This document shows positions 26,882 to 37,338 of a stretch of DNA of 64,000 nt, piece after piece. Positions within the stretch are counted from its first letter, which is position 1; the number at the start of each line of letters is the position of its first letter. Location of the stretch: positions 1,061,501 to 1,125,500 of the forward strand of contig NC_042506.1 in the NCBI RefSeq assembly GCF_003054445.1. The letters are read 5' to 3'. The translations under genes and the position numbers were made by a program. The notes under the pieces are model-generated. The model saw only the letters and a program-made list of their open reading frames with translations, was not told the DNA's origin and did no database searches. This DNA is from Pichia kudriavzevii. Taxonomy: Eukaryota; Ascomycota; Pichiomycetes; Pichiales; Pichiaceae.

Positions 26882-27648
26882 CCTTGATTAACTACTGAAA
26901 CAAAAAAGAAAAAGCAAAGATATGTGAACAGGAAGAAAAAACCAAGTGGTACTTAGATAAACGCTTAAATACCTTTCTGAAAATGAAAAGAAAAACCCAA
27001 CAAATCAAAATAATATGTAATCACATCATGTCAAACATAACAACAAAACAATAATCAAAGCATATGAATCATGTTTGGAATCATGCGTGAAAAAACTGCC
27101 CCACAAATGTACGCGTGAGGAAATGACTCAAATGATTCATTCATCTACAAGTCGGTCTACTGTCTTGTCCAACTTGCCCGACAAAAATAGGATACTAACG
27201 GCAAATAAAACTTGTTGCATTTACAAAAGGGATCGTTGCACAATACTACCACCTTCTGAAGTTCGTCCACTTTGGCTTCCACTCTCTGTGTACAGCAGAA
27301 AACCTGTTATAGAGAGGGATATTCCTAAGACAATTGCCAGTATACCTTACTTGCATTGAAGGACTTGGGTAGTCTTAAAACTCCCTTAGACCATCTCAGT
27401 TTGCTCCCACATGCATTCCTCTGTAGCATTCATGTAGGTAGAGAAGCGAACGCCTACTTTCTCGGGTCTTTATGATTAACAAACCAGCCACGCGTAAAAA
27501 AAAAAAAAATAAAGAAAACAGTACCCTCACCACAAAAGCACTGAATTTTTCAATTACATTTCCCGATTCGTCGAGCTCAATATACTACCGGGATAGTCTT
27601 CTATAATTGTATGTAGGTATTATCAAGGTGTAGTTCAGGCAAGCAGCA
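26882..27648. promoter_or_regulatory. Divergent promoter of the dioxygenase and HST genes
   Basis: Near the dioxygenase start side, TGAATCAT lies at 27065-27072, AATCAT at 27079-27084, TGACTCA (Gcn4/AP-1) at 27124-27130 and TGATTCA at 27133-27139. On the sirtuin side ACGCGT, the MluI cell-cycle box bound by MBF, occurs at 27111-27116 and 27490-27495. A 94-codon open frame inside (27075-27359) lacks an ATG start and is not credible. Confidence 0.55.
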
Positions 27649-28986
27649 ATGAAGTGTGCCAGCAAGAGGTCCTTTACAGAAGATCAAAAGATAACAAAGA
27701 AAATAAAGAGGGATGTGTTGCCCAGGGTTGAAGTGAAATCCGAAACTGATTCTGTTGAATACATCAAGGTTGAATCAGAGTCAGATGAAGAGATAAAAAC
27801 CGAGGAACCATTCCCATTACAACCTGCTAACGAGTTACTACTTACACTTGAGAGGATCTTAAGTTTCTATAAGCTGAATAACGAGCTACCACATCACAAT
27901 GTCGTCAGAAAACCAAAGCTTAAAGTACGACCACCTCAGAATACAGTCCTCAATATAATGGATTTGGACTTCTCTGTACCCTTGGAGGATCAAATAGAGA
28001 TGGAAGATTTATATTTTCTTCATTATGCTTTAACGTATTCTAAAAAGACAGTCTTTATCACGGGTGCTGGTATTTCTGTCAATTCAGGTATTCCTGATTT
28101 CCGATCAGCCAACGGTTTATTTCAAGGGCTGGCTACCAAAACTACTGGATCAGGTCGGAATCTGTTTGATTATAATCTTTTCAGAGACCCTGACTCAATC
28201 ACAATGTTTGAAGGCATGATAGAAAAACTGTATAATTTATCAAAAGTTGCAGAGCCTTCTCCATTTCATAAGATGATAAACGATGTATCAAAACAAGGAC
28301 GATTATTGAGATTATACACTCAGAACATAGATTGTTTAGACACACAATTGCCAGATTTGGGAACCAAAATCCCCCTGTCCTTTAATAAACAAGAAACCCC
28401 TAAAACAATCCAGTTGCATGGTAGCATCAGTTTACTGAATTGCTCTAAATGTAATTACATTAGTGAATTGAGTAAAGAATACTTCAACCAGGGGAGACTT
28501 ATTCGAAGCTGTCCTTCATGTGAAGAAATGAACACCGTCAGAATGGTTGCTGGTAAAAGGACTCAAAATGTTGGAATCTTAAGACCAAGGATTGTTTTAT
28601 ACAACGAATTTCATCCTGATGGTGAAGTTATAGGTACAATAACAGAGAAAGATTTGAAGAGTAAACCAGATTGTTTGATAGTATCAGGTACAACCTTGAA
28701 AATCCCAGGTGTAAGGAGGCTGGTTAAAGAGATGTCCAGAGCGGTACACTCCAACAAGGGTTACGTCATTTGGATGAATATAGATGAACCCCCGCAGAAT
28801 ATTCTTGATTACGTTGATTACTTTGATTTGGTTATAATAGGAGATTGTCAAGTAATACCGGGTTTGGTAAAGTTATATGATTACACGAAGAACCTCCAAG
28901 AGTCCAAGAAGGGCAGGTCGAATGTTAGCAATACCTCAAAGTCGAAGAAGGTAGTAGTAAAAACTGAAAAGGCAAATTCCCTGTAG
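27649..28986 (+). CDS. Sirtuin histone deacetylase, Hst3/Hst4 type
   Basis: The protein is 445 residues. A Lys/Glu-rich N-terminus precedes the sirtuin core: VFITGAGISVNSGIPDFRS (Gly-Ala-Gly at about 139-141), LLRLYTQNIDCLD, the catalytic His in IQLHGS at about 257, and zinc ligands in NCSKCNYI and SCPSCEE. VGILRPRIVLYNE and LIVSGTTLKIPGVRRLVKE fit the Hst3/Hst4 branch, which removes acetyl from histone H3 Lys56 after replication. The C-terminus is basic and could be a nuclear signal. Hst3 (447 residues) fits better in length than Hst4 (370); one ancestral gene is expected. Two MCB boxes upstream fit cell-cycle control. Confidence 0.88.
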   Translation: MKCASKRSFTEDQKITKKIKRDVLPRVEVKSETDSVEYIKVESESDEEIKTEEPFPLQPANELLLTLERILSFYKLNNELPHHNVVRKPKLKVRPPQNTVLNIMDLDFSVPLEDQIEMEDLYFLHYALTYSKKTVFITGAGISVNSGIPDFRSANGLFQGLATKTTGSGRNLFDYNLFRDPDSITMFEGMIEKLYNLSKVAEPSPFHKMINDVSKQGRLLRLYTQNIDCLDTQLPDLGTKIPLSFNKQETPKTIQLHGSISLLNCSKCNYISELSKEYFNQGRLIRSCPSCEEMNTVRMVAGKRTQNVGILRPRIVLYNEFHPDGEVIGTITEKDLKSKPDCLIVSGTTLKIPGVRRLVKEMSRAVHSNKGYVIWMNIDEPPQNILDYVDYFDLVIIGDCQVIPGLVKLYDYTKNLQESKKGRSNVSNTSKSKKVVVKTEKANSL

Positions 28987-29008
28987 ATTAAATGCACACA
29001 TCCATCTA

Positions 29009-29010
<2 letters not shown>

Positions 29011-29040
<30 letters not shown>
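29011..29040. repeat. (TA)15 microsatellite
   Basis: Fifteen TA units lie between the stop of the sirtuin gene and the end of GPN3. An 8-base direct repeat, ATGCACAC, flanks the array at 28992-28999 and 29042-29049. Confidence 0.9.
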
Positions 29041-29042
<2 letters not shown>

Positions 29043-29103
29043 TGCACACCATTTTTTATAAGTTCTGTGAGTTAAATGTACACTATCCAAATGAAAACAT
29101 CTT

Positions 29104-29952
29104 TTAATCATCATCTTCTGGTATCTCAATTTCATCCTTTGGTTCCTTTGGTTCCTGCCCCTCATTCCATTGAGTTATATCATCGATATGACTGACGATT
29201 AATTCCACACTTTTGTTACTATCCTTATCGCTACAATCTAAGGGTAAAAATTGAACCATACCAAAGTCATCAACTAACTGTGCAATAGCTTTGTTTAATT
29301 TCCTGTACTTTTGGTTACCAGTAACATAGTCACCTTTATCCTCGTCATTTACCTCTTCCAATAATGCCGGATCAGGGTTGAAAAACTTCTTTAGTTCCCT
29401 CTTGGCAATAGACTCCTTCACTAAATCAACCTTGGATAGAACATTGATATGCGGTAACTCAAGGAAAATCATGGTGGACATGGCGCTTAATGCACCAGAG
29501 AAAAACTTCCCCCTATCAACAACGAAAGGTGCTTCTAATAAATATGTGCAACACAATCTAAATCCAAGTTGCTGTTGCAAATGCTGCACTAACATAGGCA
29601 CCACAGGGACATGCGAGTATAATTCTACTTGACCGGGACAATCAAAGATCAAATAATCGTTGTTGTAATCTCCAATTTGTTCATCTAACCAGTCAAGATT
29701 ATCGAGCAAAAACTCAAAGCAGTATACTAGTGCACCGTTAGGTCCCAATCCGAGCTCTTCCTGGACATCACTTACTGAAATAAGGTCACGTATATCGATT
29801 GAAAACGAAAATTCAGTAGGTTCAGCCGCCGGATCTAAGTTCACCAAATGCGCTGTACGTCCAATCGACTCCATGTATGACATAATTGAGTTACAAAATG
29901 TAGTCTTACCTGCACCAGCAGGACCCAAGGTGAGAACTCCAACTTTTGACAT
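29104..29952 (-). CDS. GPN3: GPN-loop GTPase 3
   Basis: The protein is 282 residues (272 in S. cerevisiae). It has the P-loop [10 protein letters not shown] near the N-terminus, NLDPAAEP, the GPN signature [13 protein letters not shown], the switch [30 protein letters not shown], and the G4 block NVLSKVDLV. The C-terminal block [14 protein letters not shown] is specific for Gpn3. Gpn1-Gpn3 heterodimers help assemble and import RNA polymerases II and III. The gene converges on the sirtuin gene over the TA repeat. Confidence 0.95.
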   Translation of the reverse strand: MSKVGVLTLGPAGAGKTTFCNSIMSYMESIGRTAHLVNLDPAAEPTEFSFSIDIRDLISVSDVQEELGLGPNGALVYCFEFLLDNLDWLDEQIGDYNNDYLIFDCPGQVELYSHVPVVPMLVQHLQQQLGFRLCCTYLLEAPFVVDRGKFFSGALSAMSTMIFLELPHINVLSKVDLVKESIAKRELKKFFNPDPALLEEVNDEDKGDYVTGNQKYRKLNKAIAQLVDDFGMVQFLPLDCSDKDSNKSVELIVSHIDDITQWNEGQEPKEPKDEIEIPEDDD

Positions 29953-30283
29953 GAGTTACTTGTATTATCTGTCAAGGTGTTGTTGCTTAGTAATTTGGAT
30001 CTACAACATATGAAAAAAGAAAGATTTGTTGTAAGATAATATACCAAAAAAGAAAAAAAAGATTTTCCTATTTTTTTAAAAAATTCATGGTCTAGAGAAA
30101 AGAGGTATTCCTCACTTTGTCTGTGAGGAAAAAAAAATAGAGATACTAAACTCGTACGTATTTTAGCTATTTCGATTTGTTATGCTGTAACTGTGCAACT
30201 GAGGGAGGTTTGAAAGAACTGCCGAACAGAATATTTTCGAGTTTAATAACCAAAAAGTATTTATGGACATGCTCGTCAGTTTA
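29953..30283. other. Intergenic between GPN3 and TRK
   Basis: This holds the GPN3 promoter (minus) and the 3' flank of the TRK gene. It contains poly-A/T runs and an AT-rich core; no gene or clear site was recognised. Confidence 0.5.
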
Positions 30284-33091
30284 TTATGGTTGATGGGTAG
30301 TAAAATATTTTATGTTTGATATGGTCAAGACATAGTCCACGGTTTTACTCAAAAGATGTGTGATTTGCCCAGTAAGTTGTTTGTGAGAGAAGTCGGCTTT
30401 CTCAGGAGTTAGTTCTCTTTCAGAAATCACATCACTCCTTAGGTTGGCTGTGTGACTCAAATGTGTCGTATCATTTCCAGCTGTATATCTATATGATTCT
30501 AAGTCATCTAATGCATTAATTTTATCATCCGATAGCAAAATTGCCCTATCTATCTTATCGGGCAACCCCCTATGTCTTCCTCGGATTAAAGTTGCTACAA
30601 TAACCAATTTTGAGATCCTACTGAATTTGCCACTGAGTGAGGTATTTGTATTAGGATAACCTAGAGACAAACCAACGGTACCGTATGCTGAAACCACTTC
30701 AAACATGATTTGGAATATACCAAAATTAGGGTCAGACTGAATCTTTCCGGCTTCACAAATGCAGATAATAAAAATGGCAATAAATAAGAACCACAAGTCA
30801 AAAGACAACTGCTTTCTCAAATGTTCAGCAACATATTTCCAAGTAGTGTTTGCCTCGGAGGGATGAACTTTTTGATCATGATAAATACCGAGAGACTGCT
30901 CTTCATAGACATTCGTTTCACGAATAGAAATCGCTAAAGGCAAGACCGAAATATACATCATCACCATGTAGCCAAGCTGTATAGCGGGATTAAGGGTCGC
31001 CAAGTTGACGACGTTAAATCCTGCTGTTCTCGTTGAAATTGACTGGAATAACCCACATAAAATTTGATAGCCACGAGGAAGATAATTTAGTGTAGAACGG
31101 TCAAAATCAAGTACAATGAAAACCATCCAGTCGGCCAGGTTTAGTGTAATTAAAACGACGGCCAACCACCATGTTGCACTTGCGGGAAATAGTAATGTGA
31201 AACAACGTCTGGGATGATCCAGTAAAAAGCATAGAGAATCGTGAAATAGCGTCAATGGTCTTGTAAACTTCTTCATTGTCCAAATAATAATTCTAAGGCA
31301 AATTGGGAACGCAGTATTACCACATAGAATAAGAATAGCAGAGATAATTTGAACGTATGCATTTTGGGCTACAATCATCAAGTTACTTGCATTCAAGGTA
31401 AGGCCCAAATTGCACAGTGAACTCATGGATGTAAATAATCCCCACCAAGCTGGTGCAACCCCGTCGGCTTTGATGACATTAGCATATTCTTTTTTGGATG
31501 TAACATAGGCGACCATCATAATTGAACCTAGAACATTGAGACCAAAATAGTATACAAATATGATTTTACTTAATAACATCGTAGCCTGATATTCAACGCC
31601 ACCTAGCTCTATCTTCTGTTTCCTAGTTAAGGCAATAAAATTGGAATTTCTTCCGATAGTTGGAGTCCAAGACAAATAATTTGAGGGAACGTCAAATGTA
31701 TAGTTGATAATGAATTCTTCATCTGACAATCCTTCCAGGTTTGCACCTGTTTCCGTTTTGCAGAACACTTTTGAAAGGTCTCTTTTCAAAAACTTAAACC
31801 CATAGTTTTCACTGAAGTGGTCTTTTTTAGTTTCCGTTGTAGAAGGTAGCTGATAATCTAGGGTATTGGATTTTGGAATCTTCTTGAGCCGTAGAAATGG
31901 TTTAAGTGAACCTGTACTATACAAAAAATAATCATTGGGGACTCCAGATCTTATTTGTATGGGAGAAGAAAAAGATCTTTCAAAGTTAGCAGTGCCTTGA
32001 TTCATGGTCGATTCGTTTAGAAATTGTTTCAGTTCGACCATTTCAAAATCGTTGGTTGAAGTATTCAAATGCGGTAGGGCCATTTTCTCTTGGTTACGTT
32101 TTTTGTTTTTTATCAACTTTTTATGCATCTTGTAATGCATTGGTTTCCTCTTGTGAGTAGTATTTCCTTTACTTCTACGCAGATCTTGTTGTACTGAGCT
32201 GGTCATACTCTCATAATTTGATTGTTGAAGGTCATTTTTCACTGGTTTTGGTAGATCACCAAATTTGATATTTGGAAACTGGGGACTAATAGATACAGTG
32301 TTGTCACCACAGAGATTAACAACATTACCTTTTTCATTACTGAGCTTTGCAGACGTATTGGTTGAATCATGGTGCCGTTTAATTCGAGTCGTGAGACCTT
32401 CTGACGCATTGTGGCTGTCACGATATTGCTTGTTGGCAAATGTCTGTGATCTTGCATGCGCTTCTGATCTCATGTTTGCTATTGTTTTGCTTCTACGCTT
32501 TTTATATTGCATCATAGATGTTTCCTTGATATTATCGAATATTTTCTCGTACCAATACAATCTGACCAGAGTGAGTGATCCATGAACAAAAATTGTTGAT
32601 GTGAAAAAACAACAAAAATAAATTGTAATTTGCTGATACAATTCCATGTCATTTACTTGTTGAGTAGCCAATCCTCCTTGAGTAGAAGCGCTTGCTATAG
32701 TAAACAAACAATCGACAAAACTCATGTTCTTCTGCCCATAAACAACAACAGATCCAAGAATAATCAACAAGACAATATAGAGATAATGTGCAATAATAAA
32801 ATTTGGAACAATCCGCTTAGTTACTGGGAATAATTTTCCTTCTAGTTTGTAGATGCTCCTTCTCATACGCTTTCCAAAAGTTGCTTCCAACGGGATAATG
32901 CTACCACCAGCTGATATTGAGTCCGTATTAGTATTGGTATTCTGAGCACCAATATTCGATGGTGGACTTTCATATCCGTCACCTGAAAACCATCCTCTGA
33001 TGTCTAAACTACTGCTTGACCTTTTTTTAGGAAAAGGTAGTGGACTTTTTGACGAGTCTGGTGTCACCCCATGATTTCTTACAACTCCCAT
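30284..33091 (-). CDS. TRK1: High-affinity potassium transporter, Trk1/Trk2 type
   Basis: The protein is 935 residues, near Trk2 (889) and shorter than Trk1 (1235). It has the four membrane-pore-membrane repeats of the fungal TRK family. The pore segments, each with a filter glycine, are at STQGGLATQQV, MSSLCNLGLTLNA, STRTAGFNVVNLA and VSAYGTVGLSLGYPN. Spans include NFIIAHYLYIVLLIILGSVV, FDLWFLFIAIFIICIC and ILILCGNTAFPICLRIII. The long cytoplasmic loop between the first and second repeats (about residues 175-470) is Lys/Ser-rich and is where fungal Trk proteins vary in length. KLVIVATLIRGRHRGLPDKIDRAI ends the core. It sits in the plasma membrane and imports K+. The number 1 is a label of convenience. 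Confidence 0.95.
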   Translation of the reverse strand: MGVVRNHGVTPDSSKSPLPFPKKRSSSSLDIRGWFSGDGYESPPSNIGAQNTNTNTDSISAGGSIIPLEATFGKRMRRSIYKLEGKLFPVTKRIVPNFIIAHYLYIVLLIILGSVVVYGQKNMSFVDCLFTIASASTQGGLATQQVNDMELYQQITIYFCCFFTSTIFVHGSLTLVRLYWYEKIFDNIKETSMMQYKKRRSKTIANMRSEAHARSQTFANKQYRDSHNASEGLTTRIKRHHDSTNTSAKLSNEKGNVVNLCGDNTVSISPQFPNIKFGDLPKPVKNDLQQSNYESMTSSVQQDLRRSKGNTTHKRKPMHYKMHKKLIKNKKRNQEKMALPHLNTSTNDFEMVELKQFLNESTMNQGTANFERSFSSPIQIRSGVPNDYFLYSTGSLKPFLRLKKIPKSNTLDYQLPSTTETKKDHFSENYGFKFLKRDLSKVFCKTETGANLEGLSDEEFIINYTFDVPSNYLSWTPTIGRNSNFIALTRKQKIELGGVEYQATMLLSKIIFVYYFGLNVLGSIMMVAYVTSKKEYANVIKADGVAPAWWGLFTSMSSLCNLGLTLNASNLMIVAQNAYVQIISAILILCGNTAFPICLRIIIWTMKKFTRPLTLFHDSLCFLLDHPRRCFTLLFPASATWWLAVVLITLNLADWMVFIVLDFDRSTLNYLPRGYQILCGLFQSISTRTAGFNVVNLATLNPAIQLGYMVMMYISVLPLAISIRETNVYEEQSLGIYHDQKVHPSEANTTWKYVAEHLRKQLSFDLWFLFIAIFIICICEAGKIQSDPNFGIFQIMFEVVSAYGTVGLSLGYPNTNTSLSGKFSRISKLVIVATLIRGRHRGLPDKIDRAILLSDDKINALDDLESYRYTAGNDTTHLSHTANLRSDVISERELTPEKADFSHKQLTGQITHLLSKTVDYVLTISNIKYFTTHQP

Positions 33092-33569
33092 TTAGCTCAC
33101 CAACTAGAATTTTCTTACAGAGAATAGAGTTTCTCTAACTAATTTACGTACCAGTACAAATGGGAATACATGTTCTTTATAGAAACATGCTAATTATGCG
33201 GGATTTTGCAGCTCCTTTAGCCCCCAATTGCAAACTGATTATTGTGCTTTTGTTTGTGACTATCAAAAAAAAAAGAAAACAAGAAACTCACGAAGCGAGG
33301 TAGTGTCTCACTCTAAAGAGAGGAAATCATGCCCGGATGCCAATCTGGCAGTTTTCCAGAAAGGTGACGTATTTGGATGGTCCTTCGCAAGCCTCGTACC
33401 GATTCTGGAAGCAGGGGATGCAGAATATGCATCGATAGGAAGAAGGTAGGATTTACGAGTCAATATTCTTCTGTTGATTAAAGAATCTGTAAAAGGTAAA
33501 TATGTAGTACGTGTATTTGTCTCTTCTTATGGACTCTATTTAAGTGGATTTCTCAACGTTAGCCTCACT
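33092..33569. other. Intergenic, TRK promoter
   Basis: This gap holds the minus-strand promoter of the TRK gene and the 3' flank of the TLC-domain gene. A 10-A run and a short 73-codon open frame without an ATG are present; no gene or clear site was recognised. Confidence 0.5.
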
Positions 33570-34400
33570 CTAATTAACCTTTTTTGATTGTGGTGGCGGC
33601 GGAGATACCATTCTTTTTGCCAACTTGAACATCTTGGAAAACCACATAAAGTTCAAGAATTGGAAACCACCGTTCAACAAGTAAACGGTAGGAATCAATA
33701 ATGATGGATACTCATTTCTAAGAGGCCAACACAAAACAAAGCTTTTATACGTGGCGTAAACACCCCAGAGAATCCTCGAGAAGAAGAACGTGGAGATTAG
33801 AAAGACGCCGTTGATGGTGATGGCTGTTGGGGAAAACATGCCCTTTGGAGCCCTAGTGAACATCCAATGCAACTGCACAAATGGGGTACTTGCTTCAAAT
33901 ACCAGGAATGAACAAAGAAAAGGTTGGCAGAAAGGAATGTATGTTGTACCAAAAACCAATAATGCACCAAAGGCATGGAACAGAAACTCAAAACCAAATA
34001 AATCGTAATGGACAATACAGCAATAAAATAGATCCCAGATAAAGTAGCCAACAGCTACTGATGTAACAAACGATGCAAACGGATATTCACCTTGTATTGG
34101 GTTCCCATGGAAGTCAGGATGCATAAACATCGGAATGCAGAAGAGCACCGACATAATGGAGAATACCAAACCGACAATTCGGATATCATAGTTGAGTTTG
34201 GCCTTCTTGTCGGTTTTACTGAGATCGTCATAGAACTTCCCAAACCATTGTGAGTTGATAACCGGTGCCACCTTCATAATAAGATGGAAGAAGATTGTAA
34301 AAAAAGCAATTTCGTGCCAGTGTTCAACTAATCCATTTGATGGATTTTCTGGGAAGGGACGTAGCGCCAAAAAGGGATCCGATTCAATATACCAGGCCAT
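33570..34400 (-). CDS. TLC-domain membrane protein (YPR114W / TMEM56-like)
   Basis: The protein is 276 residues with six or seven membrane spans. The TLC (TRAM-Lag1-CLN8) pattern is visible in FYDDLSKTDKKAKLNYDIRI, SVAVGYFIWDLFYCCIVHYD, EFLFHAFGALLVFGTTY, LVFEASTPFVQLHWMF and NGVFLISTFFFSRILWGVY. Length and blocks match the YPR114W and TMEM56/TLCD4 branch rather than ceramide synthases, which have a longer Lag1 motif with a double His. Residence in the ER or Golgi is likely. The molecular function of this branch is not settled. The C-terminus is basic with PPPPQSKK. Confidence 0.85.
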   Translation of the reverse strand: MAWYIESDPFLALRPFPENPSNGLVEHWHEIAFFTIFFHLIMKVAPVINSQWFGKFYDDLSKTDKKAKLNYDIRIVGLVFSIMSVLFCIPMFMHPDFHGNPIQGEYPFASFVTSVAVGYFIWDLFYCCIVHYDLFGFEFLFHAFGALLVFGTTYIPFCQPFLCSFLVFEASTPFVQLHWMFTRAPKGMFSPTAITINGVFLISTFFFSRILWGVYATYKSFVLCWPLRNEYPSLLIPTVYLLNGGFQFLNFMWFSKMFKLAKRMVSPPPPQSKKVN

Positions 34401-34715
34401 TAATTGTACACCTTTTTGGTTAAATGTGTATGCATGTATCGTACACCTTCTACCTTTACTAGGAAAAAGAAAGAGTACTGTATGGAACGTTACTATGCGA
34501 GAATGATCAACACGTTTTCACGAGGAAGTTATTCCCGCACTCTGGAATTGGTCAAAAATACAATTAAAGCATCGGCGAGATGATTGCTTTTAAAGGATAT
34601 GTAATGTTTGGATCTTGTCGTCCATGCATACATGGATTCACAGAATGAAACTCACATATATAAACATATATATTCGTATACAGACACGGCCAAAGATTAG
34701 CTGCGAGCAAGAATA
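34401..34715. other. Intergenic between the TLC and DAK genes
   Basis: This 315-base gap holds the promoter of the TLC gene and the 3' flank of DAK1 (both minus). AT-rich with a TATATA stretch near 34655-34680. No gene seen. Confidence 0.5.
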
Positions 34716-36539
34716 TTACGATTGGTATGCACTGACAAATCCGTTGATCAGTGCCGCCAACCCAATAGCGCCGGGATCAGGAAGACCACCTTCACTGTCA
34801 AATCTTCTAAATTCCTCTTCAGCAACATAGGATGCTCTCCCGAATTTTGCAGCAAGCTTACGTGTGGATTCAGCACCATCATGAGCAGCCTGTGCAGCCT
34901 TATTGATATCACCGGTGGACTTGAAAGTCTCAACAAAAGGAATCAATGCATCCATCAAAGTCCGGTCTCCAACCCTGGCACGGGTGTATCTTTGCAAGCC
35001 TTTGAGACCAGCCTCTAGAGTGTCAGCAAAATCCTCTTCAGAAACGGTAAATGCTCCTCTGGATTTCTCTTGTTGCTTAAGGAAGGACGACATGGAAGAA
35101 ATGAAAATGGAATACAATCCACCAGAGGTACCACCCATTGCGCTTTCCACAACGTCACCCAACTCTTCAAAGAATCTGACTGCATCGGTCAAATCTATAG
35201 AGTTATCCCTCAATGAGTTGGTGATGGAGTCTGCACCGGCTAATAGGGTTTCACCACAGTCACCATCACCAGCAACGGTATCATACAATGTGACTTTTGG
35301 TTCAACTTTTTTAACTTCTTCACAACCTTTCAAGAGGATCTTTTTAACTAGTTCTGGATCTAATTTGATTGAGGAAGTAGCGTAGTGAATTTCCGGTGCT
35401 TCCTTGACGAGCTGCTCGCCCAACGTTTTCCAATCTGAAGATTGGATTGCAGAATTCCAGCCAGGTGCATTGGTTGGCAAATCCAAAAGTCTTAAAATCT
35501 CATCACCACCGGCCTTTGTAACATTCAACAAGGTGATTGAAATACCAGGGCCATCTAGGGAGGTGACAAAAGTTCCAGTATAGATCCGAACAGGCTTGAT
35601 GTTGTAAATTGAAAAGAGTTTCTCATTGACAATGGCTTGGATTGCGTAGAGTTCCAATACAGAGGTTGAACCCAAATTGTTGATAAGTAATACAACATCA
35701 TCATCTTTATCAAAGTCGACATAGTATCTTTCCTTATCATTTGGATCGAGTAAATACGCCAAGAGAGTCTCTGCTAACTGGTCAACAGTAGGAATCGGAG
35801 AAACTCTCTTGATACCGTGCTCATTATGGATACCCATACCAATTTCAATTTCATCCTTGCCCAATTCGTCAATCTTTTCATCTTCATCATCAGAGTCGTC
35901 CTGCTTTTCCTCACCATGGACGGTGGGGATAACAACCCTATCAAGGGAGGCACCAATAGTAACCATATTATCAATAACACGTTGTCCTAAATCCATGACG
36001 TCATCGAGAGAAGCCTTACATCCATCAACAAAAGATTTCGCACCAACCAATTTGTGGACCAGAGCCGTCCCCGCCAAACCTCTTCTTCCAACCTTCCCGT
36101 TTTTGGTCTTACCAACAGAGACATCATCTTGGACAATTAAGAGACCGGCATTGATACCTTGTGATCTGGCACGTTCAATTGCCAAACCAAAATGTAGAAT
36201 GTCTCCAGTGTAGTTTTTAACAACAACAACAGTGCCCTTTTTAGATGGTTTTGAATGAATACCTGACAAGACTTGCTTGACCGAAGGTGAGGCAAAGATA
36301 GACCCAGCAACTGCAACATCCAAGAGTGCATCGCCTACAAATCCCAGATGGAGAGGCTCATGCCCAGAACCACCTCCAGATACAACAGTCACTTTTTCTT
36401 CACCATTTTCAGGAGAATGTGAATTATAAACAACTCTCTCTGACTCAATATATTTGAGGTATGGGTTTGCGGCACAGACACCAGAAATCGATGTCCTGAC
36501 AATATCTTTGGTATAGTTCCAATGTTTTTCTTGTGACAT
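34716..36539 (-). CDS. DAK1: Dihydroxyacetone kinase
   Basis: The protein is 607 residues (584 to 591 in S. cerevisiae Dak1/Dak2). The DhaK half (about residues 1-340) has VSGGGSGHEPLHLGFVG with a catalytic His at about 60, VVVKNYTGDILHFGLA, RRGLAGTALVHKL, VVIPTVHGEE, and GMGIHNEHGIKRV. The DhaL half (about 400-607) has YDTVAGDGDCGETLLAGA with the Mg-ATP aspartates, SAMGGTSGGLYSIFI and GAESTRKLAAKFGRASYV. The cytosolic enzyme phosphorylates dihydroxyacetone, linking glycerol or methanol use to glycolysis and detoxifying DHA. An acidic insert (DDSDDEDEKID) after the VHGEE block is somewhat long. It ends YQS with no peroxisomal signal, so a cytosolic place is expected. Confidence 0.96.
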   Translation of the reverse strand: MSQEKHWNYTKDIVRTSISGVCAANPYLKYIESERVVYNSHSPENGEEKVTVVSGGGSGHEPLHLGFVGDALLDVAVAGSIFASPSVKQVLSGIHSKPSKKGTVVVVKNYTGDILHFGLAIERARSQGINAGLLIVQDDVSVGKTKNGKVGRRGLAGTALVHKLVGAKSFVDGCKASLDDVMDLGQRVIDNMVTIGASLDRVVIPTVHGEEKQDDSDDEDEKIDELGKDEIEIGMGIHNEHGIKRVSPIPTVDQLAETLLAYLLDPNDKERYYVDFDKDDDVVLLINNLGSTSVLELYAIQAIVNEKLFSIYNIKPVRIYTGTFVTSLDGPGISITLLNVTKAGGDEILRLLDLPTNAPGWNSAIQSSDWKTLGEQLVKEAPEIHYATSSIKLDPELVKKILLKGCEEVKKVEPKVTLYDTVAGDGDCGETLLAGADSITNSLRDNSIDLTDAVRFFEELGDVVESAMGGTSGGLYSIFISSMSSFLKQQEKSRGAFTVSEEDFADTLEAGLKGLQRYTRARVGDRTLMDALIPFVETFKSTGDINKAAQAAHDGAESTRKLAAKFGRASYVAEEEFRRFDSEGGLPDPGAIGLAALINGFVSAYQS

Positions 36540-37338
36540 TGGTCAATCTGTCAATTGGTTAATGGGAGTATATACGTTTAAAGGAGAAAGGTAGGAATCT
36601 TAAAAAAGAAAGTTGAATAACCAATATGCCACGGCCTACTCACCATCTCCTATGTGGCAGCCGGGCTTTTTAAATGGTCCGCCCTTCAGTCCCTCTTTTC
36701 GTTTCTCGCCCACCCCTCTATTTGTTCCTCGCCCACCTCTCTATTCCGTAGTATTCCATCTCTCTTTCTCCGCGCGTCTCATTCTCATTCTCATTTTTTT
36801 TTTTTTGACCTTCTTCTTTTAGCTTTTGATTTTCTACATTGTCGCCAAATTTCTAATTCCGCTTTATACTTTCCAAACTTTCCTATTGTTTGTTTATTTT
36901 CCCCGCATTTGTTTCTAAAGCGGCGTTTCCTCTTTCGGTGTTTCCGGAAAGTGTCCATTTGATACAGAAAATCAAACCTTCATAGATTGGACAAAGTACT
37001 GAACCCATTTTCCCTTTCGCGAGTTCGCAAAACTTATCTGAAATTCTTCTCTTGTGTGGTTTCCGTTTAGCGGTTTTGGTATAATGTGTGTTTTTTCTTT
37101 TTTTCTTTTTTTTTTTACAAAGGAGCACATAGAAAGGTAAAAATCTAAAAAAAATTGGAAAAATAGGCGTGTGGAAGTGCAATGTGGATATCCACTGGAT
37201 AGTATGCCATGTCTGTGTAATTTGTATGTTTCCTTTTAAACCTTTTCTTTCTCAAACTCTTGACTGAACCACGTATCTAAAAGTGGTTGGTTTTCCAAGT
37301 GTGTATCGGCTACAGAGATTGTCGGATCATCACACACT
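36540..37338. promoter_or_regulatory. Divergent promoter of the DAK and PROPPIN genes
   Basis: This is an 800-base region rich in pyrimidine runs on the plus strand (TTCTCATTCTC-like repeats at 36778-36800, then poly-T). A 12-base palindrome, GTGGATATCCAC, lies at 37184-37195. Open frames in it are low-complexity and have no ATG in a good context. No gene is supported. Confidence 0.5.

Noticed and set aside
27075-27359. 94-codon open frame in the dioxygenase/HST promoter
   Set aside because: It lacks an ATG at its start and overlaps promoter motifs; no family look.
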